The notes under the pieces are model-generated. The model ran no database searches. It worked only from the letters and a program-made list of their open reading frames with translations, and was not told the DNA's origin. From Bordetella genomosp. 13 (GTDB lineage Bacteria > Pseudomonadota > Gammaproteobacteria > Burkholderiales > Burkholderiaceae_B), in contig NZ_VEHL01000003.1 of NCBI RefSeq assembly GCF_007679965.1, positions 372,001 to 436,000 on the forward strand: DNA of 64,000 nucleotides, given 5' to 3'. Below, piece by piece: positions 25,805 through 34,812 of this stretch. A program made the position numbers and the translations under genes. Position 1 is the first letter of the stretch. Each line of letters opens with the position of its first letter.

Positions 25805-26707
25805 ATGACTCAAGCGCTTGATCTGGCGCCTGCCGAACCCCAGCGCGAGGCCTTTCTGGTGGCCTTGGGCGAGCGCGTGCGCCGGCTGCGCGCCATCCGG
25901 GGCATGACTCGAAAAAGCCTGGCACAGGCAACGGGCGTGTCCGAACGCCACCTGGCCAATCTGGAACACGGGGTAGGCAACGCCTCGGTATTGGTGCTGC
26001 TGCAGATCGCGCGTGCCTTCAATTGCGCGCTGGCCGAGCTGGTCGGCGACGTGACCACCGAATCCCCCGAGTGGCTGCTGATCCGCGAACTTCTCAGCGG
26101 CCGCGGCGAATCCGACCTGCAACGTGCCCGCGAGGCGTTGACGCAGTTGTTCGGCGCGGGCGGCCAAAGGCCCAACCGCTTCCAGCGCATCGCGCTGATC
26201 GGGCTGCGCGGCGCGGGCAAGTCCACGCTGGGCCAGATGCTGGCCGAAGACCTGGGCTACCCCTTCGTCGAACTGAACCGCGAGATCGAACGCGTGGCGG
26301 GATGCGGCATCCTGGAAATCCATAATCTGTACGGCCCCAACGCCTACCGCCGCTACGAGCGCCGGGCGCTGGAAGAGGCGGTGCAGCTGTATCCCGAGAT
26401 GGTGCTGGCCACGCCGGGCGGGCTGGTGTCCGAACCCGCCACCTACAACCTGTTGCTGGCGCACTGCTACACGGTGTGGCTGCGCGCCACGCCCGAGGAA
26501 CACATGGGCCGCGTCATGGCCCAGGGCGACTTCCGGCCCATGTCGGGCAGCACCGAGGCCATGGCCGACCTCAAGCGCATCCTGGCCGGCCGCGAAGCGT
26601 TCTATGCCAAGGCCGATCTCACCTGGCACACCAGCGATCTGGATCTCCAGGAGTGCTTCGCGGGCCTGCGCACGCAGGTGCGCAAGGCGGGCGGGCTGCC
26701 GCTGTAG
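25805..26707 (+). CDS. boxR: BoxR-type regulator: XRE helix-turn-helix fused to a shikimate-kinase-like domain
   Basis: 300 residues. An XRE/Cro-type DNA-binding domain covers about residues 20-85 (TRKSLAQATGVSERHLANLE). A shikimate-kinase-like domain follows, with the P-loop GLRGAGKST at 133-141 and the fold segment YRRYERRALEE. This fusion is the defining structure of BoxR and BzdR, which in Azoarcus bind benzoyl-CoA through the kinase-like domain and release DNA. It lies between the two arms of the locus and should repress both boxC and the divergent operon until benzoyl-CoA accumulates. Confidence 0.93.
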   Translation: MTQALDLAPAEPQREAFLVALGERVRRLRAIRGMTRKSLAQATGVSERHLANLEHGVGNASVLVLLQIARAFNCALAELVGDVTTESPEWLLIRELLSGRGESDLQRAREALTQLFGAGGQRPNRFQRIALIGLRGAGKSTLGQMLAEDLGYPFVELNREIERVAGCGILEIHNLYGPNAYRRYERRALEEAVQLYPEMVLATPGGLVSEPATYNLLLAHCYTVWLRATPEEHMGRVMAQGDFRPMSGSTEAMADLKRILAGREAFYAKADLTWHTSDLDLQECFAGLRTQVRKAGGLPL

Positions 26708-26737
26708 CGCTCGCGGCGCCATGTAGGACATCCAAAA

Positions 26738-26801
26738 CTGCACTTTTCTGCATCTCGGCGTTGACCGGTGAAAAAGACTGCACTATTATGCAGTCGATGC
26801 A
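26738..26801. promoter_or_regulatory. boxC promoter with BoxR-type operator
   Basis: A near-ideal sigma-70 promoter: TTGACC (26761-26766), 17-base spacer, TATTAT (26784-26789), about 40 bases before the boxC ATG. TGCA motifs occur at 26739, 26749, 26779, 26789 and 26798. The first pair and the second pair are each separated by exactly six bases, and the fifth follows after five. The second pair forms the inverted repeat ACTGCA-N6-TGCAGT with the -10 hexamer in its centre, so bound regulator would block polymerase. The first pair lies upstream of the -35. Confidence 0.75.
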
Positions 26802-26828
26802 GTATTTTGCTGGTAGAGGAGACCTCAC

Positions 26829-28490
26829 ATGAACAGCAGCGCCCCCGCGCCGGTGGAATTCCGCACCGCCCCGGATCAATACCGCCATTGGCGTCTCAGC
26901 GTGGACGGCAACGTCGCCACCCTGGCCATGGACGTGGCCGAAGACGGCGGATTGCGTCCGGGCTACAAGCTCAAGCTCAATTCGTACGATCTGGGCGTGG
27001 ACATCGAGCTGCACGATGCGCTGCAGCGCATCCGCTTCGAACATCCGCAGGTGCGCACCGTGGTCGTCACCAGCATGAAAGAACGCGTCTTCTGTTCGGG
27101 CGCCAATATCTTCATGCTGGGCCTGTCCACGCACGCCTGGAAGGTGAACTTCTGCAAGTTCACCAACGAAACGCGCAACGGCATCGAAGATTCCAGCCGC
27201 CACGGCGGCATCAAGTTCGTGGCGGCGCTCAATGGCGCCTGCGCGGGCGGGGGCTACGAGCTGGCGCTGGCCTGCGACGAGATCCTGCTGGTGGACGACC
27301 GGTCGTCGGCCGTCGCCTTGCCCGAAGTCCCGCTGCTGGGCGTGCTGCCCGGCACGGGCGGCCTGACCCGCGTCACCGACAAGCGCCGCGTGCGGCACGA
27401 CCATGCCGACATCTTCTGCACCCTGGTCGAGGGCGTGCGCGGCGAACGCGCCAAGGCCTGGCGCCTGGTCGACGACGTGATCAAGCCCGCGCAGTTCCAG
27501 GCCGCCGTGCAGGCGCGCGCGCAGGAGCTGGCCGCGGGCAGCAGCCGCCCCGAACAGGCGCAGGGCGTGGCGCTGCCGCGCCTGGACCGCGCCGACGATC
27601 CGGACGGCGTGGCCTATCGCTACGTGGACGTGCGCATCGACCGAGAGAAACGCCTGGCCACCTGGACCGTGCGGGGCCCGCGGGACGGCGTGGCCATCGA
27701 GCTGGACGCCATCGTGGCCGCGGGCGCCGATTGGTGGCCGCTGCGCATGGCGCGCGAACTGGACGACGCCATCCTGCACCTGCGCACCAACGAACTGGAC
27801 ATCGGCACCTGGCTGTTCAAGACCGAAGGCGACGTCCAGGCCGTGCTGCAGGCCGACGCCGCGCTGCAGGCCCATGCCGATCACTGGTTCGTGCGCGAGA
27901 CGGCCGGCATGCTGCGGCGCACGCTGGCGCGGCTGGACGTGACGTCGCGCTCGCTGTTCGCCTGCATCGAGCCGGGCTCGTGCTTTGCCGGCACGCTGCT
28001 GGAACTGGCCCTGGCCGCCGACCGCATCTACATGCTGGACGACGGCGAGACCGACACGCCGGCCCGCATCGTCGTGGGCGAGCGCAATTTCGGCGCGTAT
28101 CCCATGGTCAATGGCCTGTCGCGCCTGCAACGCCGCTTCTACCAGGAGACCGAACCGATGGAAGCGGTGCGCCGCAGCGCCGGCCAGCCGCTGTCTCCGC
28201 CCGAAGCCGAGCAGCTGGGCCTGGTCACCTTCGCGCCCGACGAGATCGACTGGGAAGACGAACTGCGCATGGCGCTGGAAGAACGCCGCGCGCTGTCGCC
28301 CGACGCGCTGACCGGCCTGGAGGCCAACCTGCGCTTCGGTCCCGTCGAGACCATGGAGACGCGCATCTTCGGCCGCCTGACCGCCTGGCAGAACTGGATT
28401 TTCAACCGGCCCAACGCGGCCGGCGAGAAGGGCGCCCTGAAGCTGTACGGCAAGGGCGAGCAGGCCGCATTCGACTGGAACCGCGTCTGA
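26829..28490 (+). CDS. boxC: 2,3-epoxybenzoyl-CoA dihydrolase (benzoyl-CoA-dihydrodiol lyase)
   Basis: 553 residues, the double length typical of BoxC, an enoyl-CoA hydratase/isomerase-fold enzyme. The crotonase oxyanion region is seen in KFVAALNGACAGGGYELALA (about residues 138-157) and a second, diverged crotonase-like part lies in the C-terminal half. The enzyme opens the ring of 2,3-epoxybenzoyl-CoA with two water molecules to give 3,4-dehydroadipyl-CoA semialdehyde and formate. The start has AGAGGAGAC upstream. First gene of the boxCBA transcript. Confidence 0.95.
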   Translation: MNSSAPAPVEFRTAPDQYRHWRLSVDGNVATLAMDVAEDGGLRPGYKLKLNSYDLGVDIELHDALQRIRFEHPQVRTVVVTSMKERVFCSGANIFMLGLSTHAWKVNFCKFTNETRNGIEDSSRHGGIKFVAALNGACAGGGYELALACDEILLVDDRSSAVALPEVPLLGVLPGTGGLTRVTDKRRVRHDHADIFCTLVEGVRGERAKAWRLVDDVIKPAQFQAAVQARAQELAAGSSRPEQAQGVALPRLDRADDPDGVAYRYVDVRIDREKRLATWTVRGPRDGVAIELDAIVAAGADWWPLRMARELDDAILHLRTNELDIGTWLFKTEGDVQAVLQADAALQAHADHWFVRETAGMLRRTLARLDVTSRSLFACIEPGSCFAGTLLELALAADRIYMLDDGETDTPARIVVGERNFGAYPMVNGLSRLQRRFYQETEPMEAVRRSAGQPLSPPEAEQLGLVTFAPDEIDWEDELRMALEERRALSPDALTGLEANLRFGPVETMETRIFGRLTAWQNWIFNRPNAAGEKGALKLYGKGEQAAFDWNRV

Positions 28491-28590
28491 TCGCCGGGGC
28501 CGCCCGCAATGGCGGCCCGCGCGTTCGGCAAGCCAGCCCGCACAGACACCCGCGCCGCCGGTCCGCCGGACGGCACCCGAGGAGACAAGC

Positions 28591-30018
28591 ATGTCCGGCA
28601 TCAACTACAGCGAGAAGATTCCCAACAACGTCAACCTGTCCGGCGACCGCGCGCTGCAGCGCGCGCTGGAGCACTGGCAACCCAACTACCTGCAGTGGTG
28701 GCAGGACATGGGTCCGGACGGGTCGCATGACTTCGACGTGTACCTGCGCACCGCCGTCAGCGTCGAGCCCGATGGCTGGGCGCACTTCGACCACGTGAAG
28801 ATGCCCGACTATCGCTGGGGCATCTTCCTGGCGCCGCAGGACGGCCAGCGCAAGATCCATTTCGGCGAGAACATGGGCCGCGACGTGTGGCAGGACGTGC
28901 CCGGCGAGCACCGCGCCAACCTGCGCCGCATCATCGTCACGCAGGGCGACACCGAGCCCGCCTCGATCGAGCAGCAGCGCCACCTGGGCCTGACCGCGCC
29001 GTCGCAGTACGACCTGCGCAACCTGTTCCAGATCAACGTGGAAGAGGGCCGCCACCTGTGGGCCATGGTGTACCTGCTGCACCGCTATTTCGGCCGCGAC
29101 GGCCGCGAAGAGGCCGACGCGCTGCTGCAGCGCACCTCCGGCGATGCCGACAACCCGCGCATCCTGGGCGCCTTCAACGAGAAGACGCCCGACTGGCTGG
29201 CGTTCTACATGTTCACGTACTTCACCGACCGCGACGGCAAGTTCCAGCTTTGCGCGCTGGCCGAGTCCGGCTTCGATCCGCTGGCCCGCACCACCAAGTT
29301 CATGCTGACCGAAGAGGCGCACCACATGTTCGTGGGCGAGTCGGGTGTGTCGCGCGTCATTGCGCGCACCTGCCAGGTGATGAACGAACTGAAGACCGAC
29401 GATCCCGCGGCCGTGCGCGCGGCCGGCGTGATCGACCTGCCGACGATCCAGCGCTATCTGAATTTCCACTACAGCGTCACCATCGACCTGTTCGGCGCGG
29501 ACCAGTCCTCCAACGCCGCCATCTTCTACGGCGCGGGCCTGAAGGGCCGCTACGAAGAGGGCAAGCGCACCGACGACCACCAGTTGAAGAACGACACCTA
29601 CCGTATCCTGTCGGTCGACGGCGGCAAGCTGCGCGAGATCGAGGTGCCCATGTTGAACGCCCTGAACGAGGTGCTGCGCGACGATTTCATCCGGGATTCG
29701 ATGGCGGGCGTGGGGCGCTGGAACAAGGTCATCGAGAAGGCGGGCATCCCGTTCCGCCTGTCGGTGCCGCACAAGGCGTTCAACCGCCAGATCGGCACCC
29801 TGGCCGGGCTGCGCGTGTCGCCCGAGGGCGACGTGCTGACGCAGGACCAATGGAGGGCCAACGTGGACAAGTGGCTGCCCACGCCCGAGGACCGCTCCTT
29901 CGTGGCGTCGCTGATGGGCCGCGTCAACGAGCCGGGCAAGTTCGCCAACTGGATCGCGCCCCCCGTCATGGGCGTGAATCGCCAGCCCATCGACTTCCAG
30001 TACGTCCGCTTCAACTGA
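28591..30018 (+). CDS. boxB: Benzoyl-CoA 2,3-epoxidase subunit B (oxygenase)
   Basis: 475 residues, standard for BoxB. It is a class I di-iron enzyme; the carboxylate/His ligand pattern is visible as Glu122, EEGRH (Glu152, His155) and EEAHH (Glu242, His245). It uses O2 and electrons from BoxA to form 2,3-epoxybenzoyl-CoA, the step that makes this pathway an aerobic CoA-bound route. CGAGGAGACAAGC before the ATG. Between boxC and boxA on the same strand. Confidence 0.96.
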   Translation: MSGINYSEKIPNNVNLSGDRALQRALEHWQPNYLQWWQDMGPDGSHDFDVYLRTAVSVEPDGWAHFDHVKMPDYRWGIFLAPQDGQRKIHFGENMGRDVWQDVPGEHRANLRRIIVTQGDTEPASIEQQRHLGLTAPSQYDLRNLFQINVEEGRHLWAMVYLLHRYFGRDGREEADALLQRTSGDADNPRILGAFNEKTPDWLAFYMFTYFTDRDGKFQLCALAESGFDPLARTTKFMLTEEAHHMFVGESGVSRVIARTCQVMNELKTDDPAAVRAAGVIDLPTIQRYLNFHYSVTIDLFGADQSSNAAIFYGAGLKGRYEEGKRTDDHQLKNDTYRILSVDGGKLREIEVPMLNALNEVLRDDFIRDSMAGVGRWNKVIEKAGIPFRLSVPHKAFNRQIGTLAGLRVSPEGDVLTQDQWRANVDKWLPTPEDRSFVASLMGRVNEPGKFANWIAPPVMGVNRQPIDFQYVRFN

Positions 30019-30068
30019 GCCGGCCGGCCGCCCTGGAGCGGCCACCGCCGTAGCCCTGGAAAACCGCC

Positions 30069-31319
30069 ATGAACGCGCCCCTGCCGCCGCAAGTTCTCAA
30101 GCAGCACCTGATCGATCCCGAGATCTGCATCCGCTGCAATACGTGCGAAGAAACCTGCCCGGTCGACGCCATCACGCACGACGGCCGCAATTACGTGGTG
30201 GACGCCTCCATCTGCAACGGCTGCATGGCCTGCGTGCCGCCGTGTCCCACCGGCTCCATCGACAATTGGCGCATGGTGGTGCGCGATCAGGCCTATACGC
30301 TGGACGAGCAGTTCGGCTGGGACGAACTGCCGGGCGAGAAGCCGCTGCCCGCGGAGGATGTGTCCGGTCAGGCCGCCGTGGCCGCCGAGGCGCTGGCGGC
30401 AGCCGCCGCATTGGCCGAGCCCGCCGCCGCCTACCTGGCCCCGGGCGCCACCGTGCCGCCATGGTCGGCCGCGCATCCGTACGTCAACCTGTATACGCAC
30501 AAGGCGCCCATCGCCGCCACGGTGGTGGGTAATTACCGCGTGACGGACGACGACACCGACAGCGACATCCACCACATCGTCCTGGACTTCGGCAAGCTGC
30601 CGTTTCCCGTGCTCGAGGGCCAGTCCATCGGCATCCTGCCGCCGGGCGCCGACGCGCAGGGCCGCGCGCATCACGCGCGGCAATACTCGCTGGCCAGCCC
30701 GCGCGACGGCGAGCGGCCGGGCTACAACAACCTGTCGCTGACGGTGAAGCGCGTCACCGAGACGCACGACGGCCAGCCGTTGCGCGGCGTCTGTTCCAAC
30801 TACCTGTGCGACCTGGCCAAGGGCGATTCCGTGCAGGTGATCGGCCCGTTCGGCAACACCTTCCTGATGCCCAACCATGCGCGCGCCAACCTGGTGATGA
30901 TCTGCACGGGCACGGGCGCCGCGCCCATGCGCGCCATGACCGAGCACTGCCGGCGCCGGCTGGAGCAGGGCGTCAACGGCAGGCTGATGCTGTTCTTCGG
31001 CGCGCGCACGCAGCGCGAGCTGCCGTACTTCGGCCCGCTGATGAAACTGCCGCGCGACTTCATCGACATCAACCTGGCGCTGTCGCGCGAGGCCGAGCTG
31101 CCGCGCCGCTACGTGCAGGACGCGATCCGCGAACGCGCCGCCGACGTGGCGGCGCTGCTGGCCGACGAGCAGACCTATCTCTACGTCTGCGGCCTGAAGG
31201 GCATGGAGGCTGGCGTGCTGCAGGCCTTGCGGGAGGTCGCGGAGCAGGCCGGCCAGGCCTGGGAGCCGCTGCATGCGGCATTGCGCGCGCAGGGCAGGCT
31301 GCACCTGGAGACGTACTAG
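30069..31319 (+). CDS. boxA: Benzoyl-CoA 2,3-epoxidase subunit A (reductase)
   Basis: 416 residues. Two [4Fe-4S] ferredoxin motifs lie at the N-terminus: Cys20/23/26/30 ([12 protein letters not shown]) and Cys49/52/55/59 ([12 protein letters not shown]). An alanine-rich linker (about residues 90-125) leads to a ferredoxin-NADP reductase module with the FAD motif RQYSLASPR, the NADPH motif [12 protein letters not shown] and a C-terminal Tyr after LHLET. It passes electrons from NADPH to BoxB. Last gene of boxCBA; an incompletely visible terminator follows. Confidence 0.95.
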   Translation: MNAPLPPQVLKQHLIDPEICIRCNTCEETCPVDAITHDGRNYVVDASICNGCMACVPPCPTGSIDNWRMVVRDQAYTLDEQFGWDELPGEKPLPAEDVSGQAAVAAEALAAAAALAEPAAAYLAPGATVPPWSAAHPYVNLYTHKAPIAATVVGNYRVTDDDTDSDIHHIVLDFGKLPFPVLEGQSIGILPPGADAQGRAHHARQYSLASPRDGERPGYNNLSLTVKRVTETHDGQPLRGVCSNYLCDLAKGDSVQVIGPFGNTFLMPNHARANLVMICTGTGAAPMRAMTEHCRRRLEQGVNGRLMLFFGARTQRELPYFGPLMKLPRDFIDINLALSREAELPRRYVQDAIRERAADVAALLADEQTYLYVCGLKGMEAGVLQALREVAEQAGQAWEPLHAALRAQGRLHLETY

Positions 31320-31325
31320 GTCCGG

Positions 31326-31712
31326 CTACCTGGGCCGCCGCCAGATCAGCGTGGGGTTTTCCTGCATGGGCGTCTCGTCCGCATGGCTGTCCAGCGCCTT
31401 GCCGATCCGGTCCATCGCGCCGGCAACCGTATCTTCACGGGCTCCGGGCAGCGGGGCACGGTCTCCTCGACGCCGACGCCGCGTCGGCATGTCCGATATA
31501 CCCTGGTCCAGGGCCCCGGTCGCCCGTCGATCTTTCCAGGCGCCTGCCCGACCTTGCCCGATGCATCGAACCAGAGTTGTGCGCGCACGTCGAAATTCGC
31601 TCGCTGGACGTGCGGGTTGAGCCGTGTGACGCGCGGCGAGTGCACCCAGGCTATGTGGCAGGCCTGCGCAAGCGCCTGAGGCCTTCTCCGTACAATGCCT
31701 GCTGGCCATCGC
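31326..31712 (-). pseudogene. Frameshifted relic of a TonB C-terminal-like protein
   Basis: No single frame makes sense, but pieces in all three minus-strand frames join in order to give the TonB/secretin C-terminal pattern. In frame one lies VQRANFDVRAQLWFDASGKV. A shifted frame then gives RRLERSTGD, another gives TGALDQGISDMPTRR, the first frame returns with VGVEETVP and EPVKIRLPAR, and a last shift gives RIGKALDSHADETPMQENPT before the stop at 31326. In intact relatives the same order of V-DASG-V, STGD, ALDQ-I and P-PVKIRL forms one domain. At least three shifts are needed. Two open frames of 125 and 140 codons here are therefore not real genes. Confidence 0.55.
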
Positions 31713-31731
31713 GTGCCGGGCACCCCCGGGG

Positions 31732-32511
31732 ATGGCCGACGACAACAATATGCAGGTGGAGATGGATACCGTTTATTTTGCTGTGGCCGCGGGCGCCGTG
31801 CTCGCGGGCTTCGTGCAGGGCCTGTCGGGCTTCGGCTTCAGCCTGGTGTCGATGTCGCTGTGGGCCTGGACGGTCGATCCCACGCTGGCGGCGGTGCTGG
31901 CGGTGTTCGGCGGGCTGACCGGCCAGGTGATCGCCGCGGTGTCGATGCGGCGGGGCTTCGACCTGCGGCTGCTGTGGCCATTCCTGCTGGGCGGCCTGAT
32001 CGGCATCCCGGTGGGCGTGATGGTGCTGCCCATGCTCGAGGTGCACGTCTTCAAGGCCGCGCTGGGCATCTTGCTGGCCGTGTGGTGCCCCATCATGCTG
32101 TTCGCGCGCCATTTGCCGCCCATCACCGTGGGCGGTTCGGCCGCCAACGGCGCGGTCGGCCTGATCGGCGGCGTGATGGGCGGGCTGGGCGGCTTCTCGG
32201 GCGTGATTCCCACGCTGTGGTGCACGCTGCGCCGCTTCGACAAGGACGTGCAGCGCAACATCATCCAGAACTTCAACCTGGCGACGCTGGGCTTCACGAT
32301 GCTGGGCTATCTGGTGTCGGGCACCGTGACGCGCGACATGCTGCCGATGTTCGCCATCGTGGCGCCGGCCATGCTGATCCCGACGATGCTGGGCGCGCGG
32401 CTGTACCTGGGAATCAGCGACGCCGCCTTCCGCCGCATCGTGCTGAGCCTGCTGACGATGTCGGGCGTAGCCCTGCTGGCCTCGTCGATACCGCATTTCT
32501 TCGCGGGGTGA
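31732..32511 (+). CDS. TSUP family (TauE/SafE-type) membrane transporter
   Basis: 259 residues with about eight helices. The repeated motif GFVQGLSGFGFSLVS near the N-terminus and GLIGGVMGGLGGFSGVIPTL in the middle are the duplicated signature of the TSUP family, which moves sulfite, sulfoacetate or small organic anions. The first ATG has only a weak upstream site, and in-frame ATGs at 31750 and 31762 are alternatives. It follows the relic and is divergent from it. Proximity to the box genes suggests, but does not show, export of an organic acid. Confidence 0.85.
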   Translation: MADDNNMQVEMDTVYFAVAAGAVLAGFVQGLSGFGFSLVSMSLWAWTVDPTLAAVLAVFGGLTGQVIAAVSMRRGFDLRLLWPFLLGGLIGIPVGVMVLPMLEVHVFKAALGILLAVWCPIMLFARHLPPITVGGSAANGAVGLIGGVMGGLGGFSGVIPTLWCTLRRFDKDVQRNIIQNFNLATLGFTMLGYLVSGTVTRDMLPMFAIVAPAMLIPTMLGARLYLGISDAAFRRIVLSLLTMSGVALLASSIPHFFAG

Positions 32512-32554
32512 CGCGCAGGCGCGGCCAGGCACGGCGTGGGCGCTGGCGCGGCCC

Positions 32555-32974
32555 TCAGTGCTTGAAGGGATTGAACACGTGCACGCCCAGGCCGGTGAAA
32601 TCGGCCGTGTTGCGCGTGGCCACCGTCAGGCCGTGGATGAGGGCGGTGGCGGCGATGATCTTGTCCAGCGCGTGTTGCGGCTGTGGCACGCGCATCCGGC
32701 CCCAGACCTGCGAGACGTCGGCGTCCATGGACAGGATATGCCGGGCGTAGTCGTGCAGCAATGTGCTCAGCCAGGTCTCCAGCCTTGCGGCCTGGGACGT
32801 GTCGCCGCGATGGCGCAGCAGATCGACGCCGCGCCGTAGTTCTCCCACGGTGATGACCGACAGATAGAGCGCCAGGTCGCCCTGGGCGGCGTTGCGGAAG
32901 AACGCCCGCACGCCCGAGTCGGCCTTCGCGCCCTTGCGGGCTTCGCTGATGACGTTGGTGTCAACCAAATACAT
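32555..32974 (-). CDS. PIN-domain toxin, VapC/FitB-like
   Basis: 139 residues. MYLVDTNVISEARKG holds the first active-site Asp (Asp5), ITVGELRRG the Glu, and the C-terminal HALDKIIAATALIHGLTVAT and NTADF the remaining acidic residues of the PIN nuclease site. In this family the toxin cleaves RNA unless bound by its antitoxin. It overlaps the end of the antitoxin gene by 14 bases, so translation is coupled. The C-terminus GVHVFNPF is also family-typical. Confidence 0.92.
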   Translation of the reverse strand: MYLVDTNVISEARKGAKADSGVRAFFRNAAQGDLALYLSVITVGELRRGVDLLRHRGDTSQAARLETWLSTLLHDYARHILSMDADVSQVWGRMRVPQPQHALDKIIAATALIHGLTVATRNTADFTGLGVHVFNPFKH

Positions 32975-33197
32975 GCGGCGTGCCTTCGGTGTCCTCGTGC
33001 CGGGCGAAGTCGGCGTCATCGCCCACGTTGGGCATGGCGGCGAGGACCTCGGCCAGGCTGCGCCGGGCAGGCTGGAGCAGGGCGCGAGCGAGAATGTCGC
33101 GGTGTTCCGCCTCGGCGCTGCGGCCATTGGCGGCTGCGCGTTCGCGCAGCGATTGGATCAGGGCATCGTCGATGCCGCGTACGAGAAGACTGGCCAT
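32961..33197 (-). CDS. Antitoxin, FitA-like ribbon-helix-helix
   Basis: 78 residues beginning MASLLVRGIDDALIQSLRER, the ribbon-helix-helix DNA-binding unit of FitA (plasmid stability) antitoxins, followed by a toxin-wrapping tail. GGAG lies eight bases before the ATG at 33197. An in-frame ATG at 33275 also has a strong AGGAG site and would add 26 residues, but the family start and an operator-like palindrome between the two ATGs favour 33197. It neutralises the PIN toxin and probably represses the pair. Confidence 0.88.
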   Translation of the reverse strand: MASLLVRGIDDALIQSLRERAAANGRSAEAEHRDILARALLQPARRSLAEVLAAMPNVGDDADFARHEDTEGTPHVFG

Positions 33198-33222
33198 GTA
33201 CGATCTCCATGTGGTGCTATCA

Positions 33223-33232
33223 ATGCTAGCAT
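33223..33232. promoter_or_regulatory. Palindrome upstream of the toxin-antitoxin pair
   Basis: ATGCTAGCAT is a perfect 10-base palindrome centred about 30 bases before the antitoxin ATG, in an AT-richer patch. Ribbon-helix-helix antitoxins of the FitA class bind inverted repeats in this position to repress their own operon. Whether it overlaps a promoter is unclear. Confidence 0.45.
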
Positions 33233-33440
33233 CGTTGGGCTCGTGCGGGCCATAGACGTTGTGGGTGTCTGACATCGGGAACTCCTGTAGAAGCAGTGTC
33301 GGACGGCATTCTCTGGGCGAATCCGGCTCCTGTCTCCCTTCCATTCTTTCGCGAATAGCCGCTCGACGAAAGCCGAATGATTCCGGCCATGCACATAGCG
33401 GCAGAGGCAGCGAACCCGTTCACCCATGTGGCATGCCAGG

Positions 33441-34727
33441 CTAGGCCGCCGCTTCCTTGCGCCGCTCGGCCCACGCCCACCATGCCGTCATGGCCGCGGC
33501 CAGCGCCACGATGGGCAGCATGGCGGCGCTCAGGGCTTCCCAGCCGTAGCGGTCCAGCAACGGGCCGGCGCCCAGCGTGGCCGCCGCCGTGAAGGCGTAG
33601 CGCAGCAGCTCGGCCATGCCCTGCGCCCGCGCGCGTTCCGAGGGCCGATACGACTGCGCCAGCAGCGTCGTGCCGCCCACGAACATGAAATTCCAGCCCA
33701 CGCCCAGGCAGAACAGCGCGGCGTAGAAGGCGGGCAGGGACGGCGAGGACATGGCGATCAGCGAACAAGCCACGTTCAGCAGCATGCCCGCGCCCAGCAC
33801 CGGGGCCAGCCCCAGGCGCCGGATCAATGCGCCGGCGAAGAAGGCCGGGGCGTACATGCCGACCAGGTGCCATTGCATGATGCCCGCGCCGTCGTCGATG
33901 CTGTGCTGGCAGGCCACGGCGGCCAGCGGCGCGGCGGTCATGATGAACATCATCGACACCGATCCGACCACGTTGTTGGCGGCGGCGGCCACGAAGATGG
34001 GCTGGCGCGCCACCACGCGCAGCGGGCGCGGCGTTTCATCCGCTGCCGCGGCCTGCGAGGGGGCCTCCACGTCGCGATAGGCCAGCGCCAGCAGCGCGGC
34101 GGAGGCCAGGCCCAGCAGGGCCACCATCAGGTAGGCGCCGGCGAACAGCGCCACGGGAAACAGGTCCTTGCTCCAGGCCGCCAGCGCGGGACCTGCCAGC
34201 GCCGCGATCACGCCGCCGGCCAGCACCGTGGAGATGGCGCGGCTCTTGGCCGGGGCGGGCACTGCATCGGCCGCGGCCAGCCGGTAGTACTGGGCGAAGG
34301 CCTGGAACACGCCCACCAGCGCGGTGCCCGCGCAGAACACCCAGAACAGCGAGTGGAACACCGCCCAGACCGAGATGAGGCCACCCGCGGCCCCGCTCAG
34401 CGCGCCCAGCACGAAGCCCGCGCGCCGGCCGATGCGCTGCATCAGTTGCGCGGCGAACCAGGTGACCACGGCGCCCGCCACGGTGATCAGCGCGAAGGGC
34501 AGGGTGGCCAGCGCCTTGTCCGGCGCCAGCATGTGGCCCGTCAGCGCGGTCAGCGTCAGGTCGATGGAGATGGCCGCGGTGAACAGGCCCTGGCAGACCG
34601 CCAGCACCCAGGCATTGCGCCGGCCCTGCGGAGGTTCGGCCGGGGACGCCGCCGGGCCATCAGGCAGCGCCGCCCGGGAAGCGGCATGTGGCGCTTCGGA
34701 CGAGGTAATAGACGAGGAATGGGACAT
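33441..34727 (-). CDS. MFS permease
   Basis: 428 residues from the ATG at 34727 (an in-frame GTG at 34754 is also possible; neither has a strong ribosome site). After a 40-residue hydrophilic leader rich in Ser, Ala and Pro there are about twelve helices, including LATLPFALITVAGAVVTW and GMLLNVACSLIAM. A long central loop (DVEAPSQAAAADETPRPLR) separates the two six-helix halves. The substrate is unknown. It diverges from the GlxA-type regulator, which may control it. Confidence 0.85.
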   Translation of the reverse strand: MSHSSSITSSEAPHAASRAALPDGPAASPAEPPQGRRNAWVLAVCQGLFTAAISIDLTLTALTGHMLAPDKALATLPFALITVAGAVVTWFAAQLMQRIGRRAGFVLGALSGAAGGLISVWAVFHSLFWVFCAGTALVGVFQAFAQYYRLAAADAVPAPAKSRAISTVLAGGVIAALAGPALAAWSKDLFPVALFAGAYLMVALLGLASAALLALAYRDVEAPSQAAAADETPRPLRVVARQPIFVAAAANNVVGSVSMMFIMTAAPLAAVACQHSIDDGAGIMQWHLVGMYAPAFFAGALIRRLGLAPVLGAGMLLNVACSLIAMSSPSLPAFYAALFCLGVGWNFMFVGGTTLLAQSYRPSERARAQGMAELLRYAFTAAATLGAGPLLDRYGWEALSAAMLPIVALAAAMTAWWAWAERRKEAAA

Positions 34728-34812
34728 GCCGTGAAGTTGCCGCGTGGTTGACACAGCCGACTCTACGCGCCGACACTATGGCACGAATGACATATATCCC
34801 TCGATAAACGAC

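Noticed and set aside
31346..31723. 125-codon minus-strand ORF after boxA as a real gene
   Set aside because: The conserved TonB-like pattern jumps among three frames, so this frame is only one fragment of a relic.
33198..33275. N-terminal extension of the antitoxin from an ATG at 33275 with good AGGAG
   Set aside because: The family start is at 33197, which has its own GGAG site, and the palindrome between the ATGs looks like the operator. Kept as an alternative only.
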